10,441 bases of DNA from Phycisphaerales bacterium (GTDB lineage Bacteria; Planctomycetota; Phycisphaerae; Phycisphaerales; Phycisphaeraceae): positions 1-10,441 of the forward strand of contig JAAUTM010000021.1 in the NCBI GenBank assembly GCA_012031455.1, read 5' to 3'. The notes below the pieces were generated by a model. The model did no database searches. It was not told the DNA's origin and saw nothing but the letters and a program-made list of their open reading frames with translations. This document shows positions 1 through 5,990 of the stretch, piece after piece. Every line of letters starts with the position of its first letter. Within the stretch, counting starts at the first letter, position 1. The position numbers were made by a program, and so were the translations under genes.

Positions 1-1353
1 GCAAATGATCAGTGCTCTGGGTCGCCAGCGTGGCGGAAGTCAAAATCACACTCAGCGGACGATTGTGTGCGTTTGATTGCCTGAAACAGCCGACTTTTGA
101 GCAGTGGCCCAACATCGATCGGTGCACATTGCAGATGCACCCCGGCGATGCTTGCCCTGACTGACACTGGCTTCGAGCCAATACACACTGTCGGGCAGTT
201 TCTGTTTCACCAGAGCCTCGGCCGTACTGGCCATGGCCTGCACACGGTTGGCAAACCCGCTGATTTCGATTTTGTCATCGGGGGTTTTCAGGTCGGCTGC
301 CAGAGCTTTGAGCATGACCACCAGATCGCGCAAGGGGGCGGAAAGCGGATTGCCAATGATGTCAGGTTCACGGATGCGCCCGGTGCCTTGGGGATGCTGA
401 TCAAGCCAGTGAAGCAGGTCATCAAAGAAAATTCCTGCGGCGTCGTAAGCATCCATCACGAGGTTGGCGATGGGTGTGAGACGCTCTTCGGGAACTTTGC
501 GATACAGGCCCGCCAGCAGTCCGTGACGACGACGGGGGTTGTGGATTCGGCCAAGGGTTTGCAAAACTCCGCCACGAGAAAGGCTGATGCCAAAGTGATC
601 CCCGGCAACATCTTCGAGGGTGTGGGCCTCATCGAGAATCACCGTGTCATAAGGCGGCAACATGCCTCCGCCACCTTCGGCTCGAATCGCCAGGTCGGCG
701 AAAAAAAGCGAGTGATTCACGACGATCAGGTCTGCGTTCTCCATCCGCCGACGTGCCTGGTAATAAAAACAATCCTTGTTGAGCGGGCAACTGCGACCAA
801 GGCAATCTTCACGGTCACTGGCGACATCATGCCAGACCATTGGCTGGGGCAGAGCGGGGCGGGTGGCACGGGAACCGTCATCGGTTTGCTTGACCCAGTC
901 GTCGAGTATTTCCAGGCTTTGCAAGCTTGGGCCATCGGCAAAGAGCAAGGCCTTGCGATCCCAGGCTCGCTGAAGCCTGCGTCGGGAGAGATAATTGTCG
1001 CGCCCTTTCATCAGCACCACGGTGAACTCATCAGGGATCACTGCCTGCAAAAGGGGGATGTCCTTGCGGATGAGCTGTTCCTGCAGGGCGATGGTATGGG
1101 TGGAGATGATGATCTTGCGATCCGCCCGGCCGTCGGCCTTGGTCTCCAGTGCGTGCTTGATGGCTGGCAAAAGATAGGCAAAGGATTTTCCCACCCCGGT
1201 GCCAGCTTCGACAATGAGCTTGCCGCCTCGGCTTAAGGTGTTGTCCACGGCCTGGATCATGTCCCACTGCTGGGGACGTGGCTCATAAGCCGAACCGAGC
1301 CGGCGAGCGATCGGCCCATCGACAGCCAGCATGTGCCCAAGGTCGAGTGTCAT
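1..1353 (-). CDS. DinG-family ATP-dependent DNA helicase, N-terminal part, two apparent frameshifts, runs off left edge
   Basis: Superfamily 2 iron-sulfur DNA helicase of the DinG/XPD type, expected to unwind DNA 5'-3' in repair. Walker A GTGVGKS is at residues 51-57, motif Ia STHTIALQEQL at 84-94, and the DEAH box at 241-244. An Fe-S-type cysteine group C184, C189, C195 precedes 'ADLIVVNHSLF'. The position where the first cluster cysteine is expected (KGRDNYLS) carries Ser123. The open frame stops at 52, but this is artificial. After R404 the neighbouring frame continues as VHLQCAPIDVGPLLKSRLF, and a third frame gives PLSVILTSATLATQS, the conserved SAT motif, up to base 1. Each switch needs one base removed: one in the C run 140-143, one between about 58 and 74. 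The start at 1353 has no clear ribosome site; Met8 (1332) is an alternative. Family assignment is secure, the exact paralogue is not. Confidence 0.88.
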
Positions 1354-1406
1354 GCGAAGATTCTATCGGGATACGAATCTCAGGGTGATATAGTGATTAC
1401 AACCCA

Positions 1407-1419
1407 ACCTGTGTCAGGT
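1407..1419. promoter_or_regulatory. Short palindrome in the divergent helicase/SDR intergenic region
   Basis: ACCTG-TGT-CAGGT is a perfect 5-base inverted repeat with a 3-base centre, lying in the 103-base gap between the divergently transcribed helicase (start 1353) and SDR (start 1457). Its placement would suit an operator controlling either gene. It is short enough to occur by chance, it is not a recognised LexA box, and I cannot identify -35/-10 elements beside it with confidence. Confidence 0.22.
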
Positions 1420-1456
1420 GATGTTCCATTTGACGGGTATTACAAGGAGATGTGCC

Positions 1457-2452
1457 ATGCGCGTGCTTTACATTGGCGGTAGCGGGGAAATTTCCTACGC
1501 CTGCATTCACGAGGGTGCCCGGCTGGGGCATGACATCAGCGTGTTCAACCGGGGTCACAGCACCGAGTCGTATCCGCAAGGGGTGCGGTTTATTCAGGGC
1601 GACATGAACGACCCGGCCAGCTACGGCAAGCTCGGCGAAGAAAAATGGGACGTGGTCTGCCAGTTTCGGATATTCAATGAAACTCAGGCCCGTCGGGACA
1701 TTGACATGTTTGCTGGCAAAGTCGGTCAGTATGTTTTCATATCGACCGCATCGGGGTATCAGAAACCCTCCCGCCAGCTGATCGTCACTGAAAACACACC
1801 AATGGAAAATCCATTCTGGCCCTACAGCCAGGCCAAAATCGTCTGTGAAAAACTTTTCATGGGGGAACATCAAGCGGGCCGTCTGCCGGTGACAATTGTG
1901 CGTCCCAGCCACACCCATCGGCGCAACTTTCCCGGGACCATCGGGGGCAGCGATCACTGGGCCTGGCGCATGCTGCAAGGTAAATCCATCCTCGTGCATG
2001 GCGATGGCACAAGCCTGTGGACGATCACTTACGCTGATGATTTCGCGGTACCGTTTGCACGACTTTTAGGGAATGCCAAGGCTCTGGGGCAGGCGTTTCA
2101 CATCACCAGGCACATGGAGTCGTTTACGTGGAACGATATTTTCATGGCGATGGGTAAATCGCTGGGGGTCGAGCCGAGGCTGGTGCATGTGCCCACGGCG
2201 GCGCTGGTGCGGTTCAAGGCTGAATGGGCGGGGCCGCTCTACGGGGACAAAACACCTTGCGTGATGTTCGACAATACCAAGGTGATGCAGGCAACCGGGC
2301 TGGTGGATTGGAAATGCAAGCTGAGCTTACAGGAAGGTATGAACCGGGTGGTGGAACATTACCGCCAGCGGGAAGCTGGGTACAAACCCGATGAAGAGTT
2401 GCATACTTTAATTGATCGTGTGACCGAAGCACAGATGGGGGTGGGAGCGTGA
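1457..2452 (+). CDS. NAD(P)-dependent epimerase/dehydratase (extended short-chain dehydrogenase/reductase family)
   Basis: 331-residue cytoplasmic Rossmann-fold protein. The N-terminal strand MRVLYIGGSGEIS holds the glycine-rich dinucleotide-binding motif (GGSGEIS, residues 7-13), followed by VFNRGH at 29-34, whose arginine often indicates NADP preference in related proteins. The catalytic YxxxK is Y123-S-Q-A-K127, with candidate catalytic serines in FISTASG (94-100). The C-terminal half (HGDGTSLWTITYADDFA) is the substrate-binding lobe. The family acts on nucleotide sugars or related sugars; the substrate is not readable here. The start at 1457 is chosen over an upstream ATG at 1418 because AAGGAGA ends 6 bases before it and the Rossmann strand begins at once. 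It is the only plus-strand gene in the window and shows no sign of the indels seen in other genes. Confidence 0.9.
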   Translation: MRVLYIGGSGEISYACIHEGARLGHDISVFNRGHSTESYPQGVRFIQGDMNDPASYGKLGEEKWDVVCQFRIFNETQARRDIDMFAGKVGQYVFISTASGYQKPSRQLIVTENTPMENPFWPYSQAKIVCEKLFMGEHQAGRLPVTIVRPSHTHRRNFPGTIGGSDHWAWRMLQGKSILVHGDGTSLWTITYADDFAVPFARLLGNAKALGQAFHITRHMESFTWNDIFMAMGKSLGVEPRLVHVPTAALVRFKAEWAGPLYGDKTPCVMFDNTKVMQATGLVDWKCKLSLQEGMNRVVEHYRQREAGYKPDEELHTLIDRVTEAQMGVGA

Positions 2453-2478
2453 GCCGTCGGGCAAGTACGGCTATTTTC
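2452..2478 (+). terminator. Possible weak intrinsic terminator after the SDR gene
   Basis: AGCCGT (2452-2457) pairs perfectly with ACGGCT (2467-2472) across a 9-base loop and is followed by ATTTTC. It starts at the SDR stop codon and lies in the 57-base convergent gap before the FmdB gene. A 6-pair stem and a short T run make it only a weak candidate. Confidence 0.4.
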
Positions 2479-2509
2479 TGCGCCGGATGCGGGGCATCGT
2501 TTGTAACAA

Positions 2510-2740
2510 TCAGTTCAGGCCACAGGCTCCATCATTGATGCACTTGCAGCAACCTTGCCCGGTGGCGGGGCATTCTTTGGCCGAGGCACCGGCCACGCTC
2601 GCAGCAAACATACTCTGTACCCTCCGGGTTTTCACACTCCCGCATTCTTCGCACTTGACCTTGTCATCGGCCTGGCTCATGGTCCGCAGCAGTTCGGTGA
2701 CATGCTGGCAGGCATCACAGCGATATTCGTAAATGGGCAT
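2510..2740 (-). CDS. FmdB-family zinc-ribbon protein
   Basis: 76-residue protein beginning MPIYEYRCDAC, the hallmark of the FmdB-type regulatory zinc ribbon. Two Cys-x2-Cys knuckles (C8/C11 and C30/C33) should bind one zinc ion. Residues 57-73 add five more cysteines (C57, C64, C65, C67, C73), unusual for the minimal domain and possibly a second metal site. Family members are small proteins of mostly unknown role; the name derives from a gene next to formamidase and does not fix a function. It lies 34 bases downstream of the coiled-coil gene and may be the last gene of that transcription unit. No strong Shine-Dalgarno sequence precedes the ATG, but the N-terminus matches the family exactly. 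Confidence 0.9.
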   Translation of the reverse strand: MPIYEYRCDACQHVTELLRTMSQADDKVKCEECGSVKTRRVQSMFAASVAGASAKECPATGQGCCKCINDGACGLN

Positions 2741-2774
2741 GATTAGTCATCCGTACAAGGTATCGGTTGGAAGG

Positions 2775-3059
2775 TTATGAAGATTTTTCAATGTTGCTAT
2801 CAAAGGTTTTTAGCAAACCGCGTTGTTGCAAATCAAAAATGGTTTGCACTCTTGTCAGGTCCGAACGCAGCTCGGCAAGAATTTCATTTTTGACATTCTG
2901 CCGAAGATTTTCGTAGTTGGCTTCGATACGAGCCAATCGGTCAATCAGGGAGTCGAGTTTTTGTTCAAGGCGGTCCTGTGAACGCCTTACATCCTCGGTG
3001 CGTTGTTCGAGTGAACTGAGTTTGCGAAGGGTTTCTATCAGATCGCCCGGAATGGACAT
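2775..3059 (-). CDS. Small coiled-coil hypothetical protein
   Basis: 94-residue acidic/basic mixed protein, not recognised as a named family. Residues about 10-70 (LIETLRKLSSLEQRTEDVRR onward, through LDSLIDRLARIEANYENLRQ) have a dense heptad-like pattern of Leu/Ile spaced with charged residues, so a long coiled coil is likely. There is no signal peptide, membrane segment or cysteine. A GGAG ribosome site lies about 9 bases before the ATG, and several stop codons lie between it and the preceding gene, so it is a separate protein and not a frameshifted continuation. It is 18 bases behind the 74-residue gene and probably cotranscribed with it. It could act as an oligomerising partner, but that is inference. 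Confidence 0.72.
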   Translation of the reverse strand: MSIPGDLIETLRKLSSLEQRTEDVRRSQDRLEQKLDSLIDRLARIEANYENLRQNVKNEILAELRSDLTRVQTIFDLQQRGLLKTFDSNIEKSS

Positions 3060-3077
3060 GGGTTATTACTCCAACTA

Positions 3078-3302
3078 TCACAAACGATTCGCCATAGTGC
3101 TGTTCCGCGATTCCAGCAACCGCCAGGTACGGTCCAGGCGAATAACCTGTTGCTCAATGGTATCTACCATGGCGGATATCACAGTGGCATCCGAGGTTAC
3201 AGCCCCGGCTTTGCTGGCTATTGCAGTACCTCGCTTTTTCTTGGTCAAAGCAGACCGCGTTGGTTTTGCGATTGCTGTCTTACTGGTTTTGGTTTTGAGC
3301 AT
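3078..3302 (-). CDS. Small basic hypothetical protein
   Basis: 74-residue protein with a Lys/Thr/Ala-rich, strongly basic N-terminal 30 residues (MLKTKTSKTAIAKPTRSALT then KKKRG) and a helical C-terminal half (ISAMVDTIEQQVIRLDRTWR). The basic tail could bind nucleic acid, as in other Lys/Ala-rich bacterial tails, but no domain is recognised. The ATG at 3302 lacks a clear ribosome site. Its stop is 18 bases before the coiled-coil gene and its start is 60 bases after the secreted-protein gene, so it fits in a minus-strand operon. It is rated lower because it is short and low in complexity at the N-terminus. Confidence 0.55.
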   Translation of the reverse strand: MLKTKTSKTAIAKPTRSALTKKKRGTAIASKAGAVTSDATVISAMVDTIEQQVIRLDRTWRLLESRNSTMANRL

Positions 3303-3362
3303 GATGGAAGTCCGGTGATCGACCGTTCAATTATAGCCGGTGTCCTTGCTCCACCATAGTAC

Positions 3363-3986
3363 TCAGGGATTTAAGTTGCCCTTGTCAAAATCTTCCATGA
3401 TCTGTGTGGGCAGCAGATAATTGGCACCACGGTAAGTCAGCACCTGACCGGTGATGATGAACACCACCCGGTCGCCACGCTGGGCGATGATCCGTTCCAC
3501 CTGTTCCGTCAGTTGCGCGGGCGCCAGGCGGAGCGGAGGCTCGACTGCATTGGCACCATCAGCGCTGAATACAAACATGGGCCCTTTGTTGCCGGGTTCC
3601 AATATGACCCTGCCACGCCGACTCAATATGAAATCCCCTTCGCGTCTGAGACCGGGGGCGCTGTTGGCCATATCCGGGGCCACACCCAGCACCCGACGAT
3701 CGGTGATGCTGCCGTTGGCTGGAACGGGCGTGACAGCTGCGGGCACAGGTCCACCGCCGGGGCAGTGCGACGCTGTTGCAAGAGTTCCTGAATCACCTGC
3801 TCTGCGGTGGGGAGCAGTGGCCGGGGCGGGAGGGTTCACAGGTTCAGCGGTATTCGCAGAGTCTGTCGATTTTGCGGGGGCCTTCTCCGAGACGGGCTGC
3901 GCCGCCGGGGGAACTGATGACTCATCAGCCTGCACGAGTGTCAGGGCAAACGTTGATGCCAAAGCTACGGCAAGTATCCGGCGCAT
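3363..3986 (-). CDS. Secreted hypothetical protein with N-terminal signal peptide, internally frame-garbled
   Basis: 207 residues as read. MRRILAVALASTFALTLVQA is a clear Sec signal peptide with likely cleavage after A20, so the protein is probably periplasmic. A Pro/Ala/Ser-rich linker (about 21-58) follows, then a folded C-terminal part (about 95-207) ending VVFIITGQVLTYRGANYLLP, which resembles hypothetical exported proteins I associate with planctomycetes. The start at 3986 is preferred over ATG 4028 because AGGAG lies 7 bases upstream and the signal peptide begins there. Residues 60-79 are probably false. Removing one G from the run 3809-3812 and adding one G at 3748-3749 replaces them with TAEQVIQELLQQRRTAPAVD, a plausible helix, and keeps the same stop. 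Function unknown. Confidence 0.78.
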   Translation of the reverse strand: MRRILAVALASTFALTLVQADESSVPPAAQPVSEKAPAKSTDSANTAEPVNPPAPATAPHRRAGDSGTLATASHCPGGGPVPAAVTPVPANGSITDRRVLGVAPDMANSAPGLRREGDFILSRRGRVILEPGNKGPMFVFSADGANAVEPPLRLAPAQLTEQVERIIAQRGDRVVFIITGQVLTYRGANYLLPTQIMEDFDKGNLNP

Positions 3987-4040
3987 GGTTTGGCTCCTAT
4001 TGGGTGCCAGGTCATTTTTCAAGGGCAATGCTGATCAGTT

Positions 4041-4907
4041 TCACACCACGGGAGCGCCGATTTCCTTGAGCAGGTTGACTGCTGCCTCGGCTGCGATCTG
4101 GAACGACTCAGCATGGTTGAGTTTCGAATATTCAACATTCACCTGACCCGATGGCCCGGTCGCCAGCACAGCCTTGGAATGCGCCAAGTGCGGTTCAAGC
4201 GTGAGTGGCCCGTGCCAGCCGGACTTCAGCAGTTCACTCAGAATGGTTTTGACGTGCCCCGCACCCTGACCCAGCGGCACATGCACCTTGTCCTTGTTGC
4301 TGTCCTTGAGGTGGATGCAATCGGTGTAAGGTTGCAATAGTTTCCAGGCGGCCAGCACATCATCACCGCCCATGTTGTAGTTGCTGAAATCAAAGATGCC
4401 GAAGAAAGACTTCCCATCACGCAGGGTTTTGAGGATAAGCAGGTTTTCGGCGGGGTGATCGCCGAAGATGTGACTTTCGTTTTCGTGATAGAGCTTCATG
4501 CCCAGCTTCGCCGCCTCATCGCGCAACTTACCCAGCCGATTGAGCGATTCAGCCTGCCATTGTTCCTTGGGGGCACTTTGCTTGTTGTAATAACTGAACA
4601 TGCGGATGGACTGGCATTTGAAAATCGGTGCCAGTTCCGCCAGGTGCTGGAGACGGTGGAGGTCAGCTTCGAAGTCGTCCTTGATGTCGATTTTGCCGAT
4701 GGGCGAACCGAACATCCCGACCTTAATCCCCCCATCGCTCAATTTCTGCTGGACTTGTTTGGCGAGTTCTGTAGGGAGGGTGGTAATGTTGAACGTGTCA
4801 TCCCACGCAGGTCCACATGAGTGATCCCAGCCCGGTGTCAGGGCTTTGATCTGTTCATCAATTTTGGTCCCGGCCTCATCAGCAAAAGCGGAAAGTACCC
4901 AGGGCAT
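4041..4907 (-). CDS. Sugar phosphate isomerase/epimerase-like protein (xylose isomerase-like TIM barrel), internally frame-garbled
   Basis: 288-residue cytoplasmic protein of the AP-endonuclease-2/xylose-isomerase-like TIM-barrel superfamily, which binds divalent metal and isomerises or epimerises sugars. Visible signature segments are GIKVGMFGSPIGKIDI (60-75), the likely metal-ligand region KLYHENESH with E142, IFDFSN with D173, HLKDSN with H199, and TLEPHL with E238. A good ribosome site (CGGAG, 6 bases before ATG) supports the start. Residues 25-36 as read (PGWDHSCGPAWD) interrupt a conserved strand. Removing one G at 4834-4835 and adding one C to the run 4802-4804 gives RAGITHVDLRGD, the expected second barrel strand, with the rest unchanged. 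It heads the minus-strand set that continues with the secreted protein 54 bases on. The substrate is unknown. Confidence 0.87.
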   Translation of the reverse strand: MPWVLSAFADEAGTKIDEQIKALTPGWDHSCGPAWDDTFNITTLPTELAKQVQQKLSDGGIKVGMFGSPIGKIDIKDDFEADLHRLQHLAELAPIFKCQSIRMFSYYNKQSAPKEQWQAESLNRLGKLRDEAAKLGMKLYHENESHIFGDHPAENLLILKTLRDGKSFFGIFDFSNYNMGGDDVLAAWKLLQPYTDCIHLKDSNKDKVHVPLGQGAGHVKTILSELLKSGWHGPLTLEPHLAHSKAVLATGPSGQVNVEYSKLNHAESFQIAAEAAVNLLKEIGAPVV

Positions 4908-4953
4908 TTCAAACTCCGTATGTGGTTAAAGGGTTAATTAGTTAATGAGTTTT

Positions 4954-4982
4954 ATTTAATGGGTTTTAATGAATCGGTTCAA
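4954..4982 (-). promoter_or_regulatory. Candidate sigma70-type promoter for the TIM-barrel gene set
   Basis: On the minus strand TTGAAC (4982-4977) and TTAAAT (4959-4954) are separated by 17 bases, matching the -35 and -10 consensus at four of six positions each. The pair sits 47 bases upstream of the TIM-barrel ATG in a markedly AT-rich stretch, directly beside the first 21-base repeat. Planctomycete promoters are poorly defined, so this is tentative. Confidence 0.33.
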
Positions 4983-4983
4983 A

Positions 4984-5045
4984 GTTTAGCGACGCACCGC
5001 AGGTTAGTTAATGGGTTTGACGTTTAGCGACGCACCGCAGGTGCG
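4984..5045. repeat. Duplicated 21-base repeat with CG-rich palindrome
   Basis: Two identical 21-base copies (4984-5004 and 5022-5042; core GCGACGCACCGCAGG) lie 38 bases apart. In the second copy the sequence runs on to complete the palindrome CGCACC-GCA-GGTGCG (5031-5045); the first is cut off by TTAGTTAATG. The CG-rich core contrasts with flanking AT-rich TTAATGRGTTTTA-like repeats (about 4942-4969). The element is intergenic, between the lipoprotein stop (5093) and the TIM-barrel start (4907). It looks like a member of a dispersed intergenic repeat family, which cannot be confirmed from one window. Confidence 0.7.
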
Positions 5046-5092
5046 GCCTCGGGGTCTTCCCTTGCATGCACTTCGGGCGGATGGCTTGACCA

Positions 5093-5705
5093 TCACCGCA
5101 ACTCGCGCATCGAGCCGGTTGATGTTGAAGCGGGGGGCAGCGCAGGGCTGCGTACCGGTTCGCCCGGGGTACCGCATTGATTGGGGCAGCATCGATCTCG
5201 CTGTAACGTGCTTGGAACAATGCATCCTCGAGCGGAATCCGCCAAAGGTGCAAGCGGTCCACGGACCATCCCAGACCCCAGCTGTATTTCAGGTGCACCG
5301 ATACCAGCTGCTGCAATCCTGCGGGGTTACGCGGATCCGCCGGTCGTATCACATCCACCTGTGCCAGCCAGCTGCGGATGCGCACATGGCGGACTTCAAT
5401 GACAGGCATATCGGCCATGGGCGGTTGATCAGACCACGATGCATCGTCCCCAGTTCCCGCATTGCGTAGGCGTAGCTTCCGTCATCGGCACCCACCGGCA
5501 ATATCAGGCGATAAGGCCGACCCAGCGGGCGATCTTCCAGCACAGCCGCTACCGCCCTCACCGCTGTCTGCTGCACATTGAGCAGATTCGGACTGCTTGC
5601 GGCGATGTCGCCGGGGTCATTGGGAATGTTCACGTATTGCCCGCAACCTGCCAAAGACAAACTCAAAGCCAACATCCACCCCGCCAGCCATGTTTGGACG
5701 TTCAT
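5093..5705 (-). CDS. Putative lipoprotein, reading frame broken twice
   Basis: Starts MNVQTWLAGWMLALSLSLAGC, a lipoprotein signal peptide with lipobox LAGC at 18-21, so C21 should be lipidated and the protein membrane-anchored. As read, the frame ends wrongly. Adding one C to the run 5448-5451 continues the protein as ELGDDASWSDQPPMADMPVI and then VRIRSWLAQVDVIRP. Adding one C to the run 5163-5165 gives PRGEPVRSPALPPASTSTGS and a TGA at 5093-5095. The corrected length is 204 residues. Both changes are single-base deletions in homopolymers, which argues for sequencing error. The central VRIRSWLAQVDVIRP segment resembles exported planctomycete hypothetical proteins; no function is known. AGGA lies about 11 bases before the ATG. 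Mature N-terminal Gly at +2 does not predict inner-membrane retention by the E. coli rule. Confidence 0.75.
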
Positions 5706-5756
5706 ATCAGTTGTTTCCTGTCATGGGTGCGATTCAATAAAACCACCTGACAGGGC

Positions 5757-5765
5757 ATTGTAACA
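5757..5765 (-). promoter_or_regulatory. Possible extended -10 element for the lipoprotein gene
   Basis: Minus-strand TG-T-TACAAT matches an extended -10 box with five of six bases of TATAAT, ending 52 bases upstream of the lipoprotein ATG. No good -35 is seen at the right distance. Tentative. Confidence 0.22.
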
Positions 5766-5833
5766 GGATCGGGTTGCACGGACATCATCGGTACGGTTGA
5801 CACAACTGCAACCTGCATTTCAGGATATTCCGA

Positions 5834-5868
5834 TGGATAATGGATGATGGATGATGGATGATGGATAA
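5834..5868. repeat. 7-base tandem repeat, five units
   Basis: Five consecutive units of TGGATRA (TGGATAA, three TGGATGA, TGGATAA) fill 35 bases in the gap downstream of glmS. Because 7 is not a multiple of 3 and no gene covers it, this is non-coding. Such tracts change copy number by slippage. It overlaps the left arm of the hairpin described separately. Confidence 0.85.
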
Positions 5869-5936
5869 AGGAAGATACATGGACCCAGCATTCTCAGTTG
5901 GTTTGTACATTATCCATGATCCTTTATCCATGATCC
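5856..5936. repeat. Imperfect inverted repeat (17-base arms) with an internal direct repeat
   Basis: 5856-5872 is the reverse complement of 5920-5936 at 16 of 17 positions, with a 47-base loop. The right side is itself duplicated: TATCCATGATCC occurs at 5911-5922 and 5925-5936. The structure lies 51 bases after the glmS stop on the minus strand and could fold in the glmS 3' untranslated RNA, perhaps limiting decay or transcription. There is no U-tract to make it a classical terminator. Confidence 0.65.
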
Positions 5937-5950
5937 CCATGAATAACGGA

Positions 5951-5990
5951 AACCGGCCTTTGAGAGTTAGGCTGGTTCAATTATTTTTAT
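5951..5990. terminator. Hairpin near the glmS stop, terminator-like only in plus orientation
   Basis: AACC-G-GCCT (5951-5959) pairs with AGGC-T-GGTT (5969-5977) around a 9-base loop. On the plus strand the middle pair is a G-U wobble and the stem is followed by CAATTATTTTTATT, terminator-like. On the minus strand, the direction of glmS, it has a mismatch and no U-tract. It may stop antisense transcription into glmS or may be incidental. Confidence 0.3.

Noticed and set aside
97..1236. Long plus-strand open frame (379 residues) opposite the helicase gene
   Set aside because: It is antisense to clear helicase motifs, has no recognisable domain or ribosome site, and is a usual by-product of codon bias in a GC-rich gene.
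3451..4146. Plus-strand open frame of 231 residues opposite the secreted-protein gene
   Set aside because: Low-complexity Ala/Gly/Ser composition, antisense to a gene with a signal peptide and a good ribosome site, and it also runs into the TIM-barrel gene.
4939..5045. CRISPR array
   Set aside because: Only two repeat copies with a 17-base interval that itself resembles nearby AT-rich repeats, and no cas genes.
5796..5826. Plus-strand promoter starting at a perfect TTGACA in the glmS-lipoprotein gap
   Set aside because: No -10 element at 16-18 bases and no plus-strand gene downstream.
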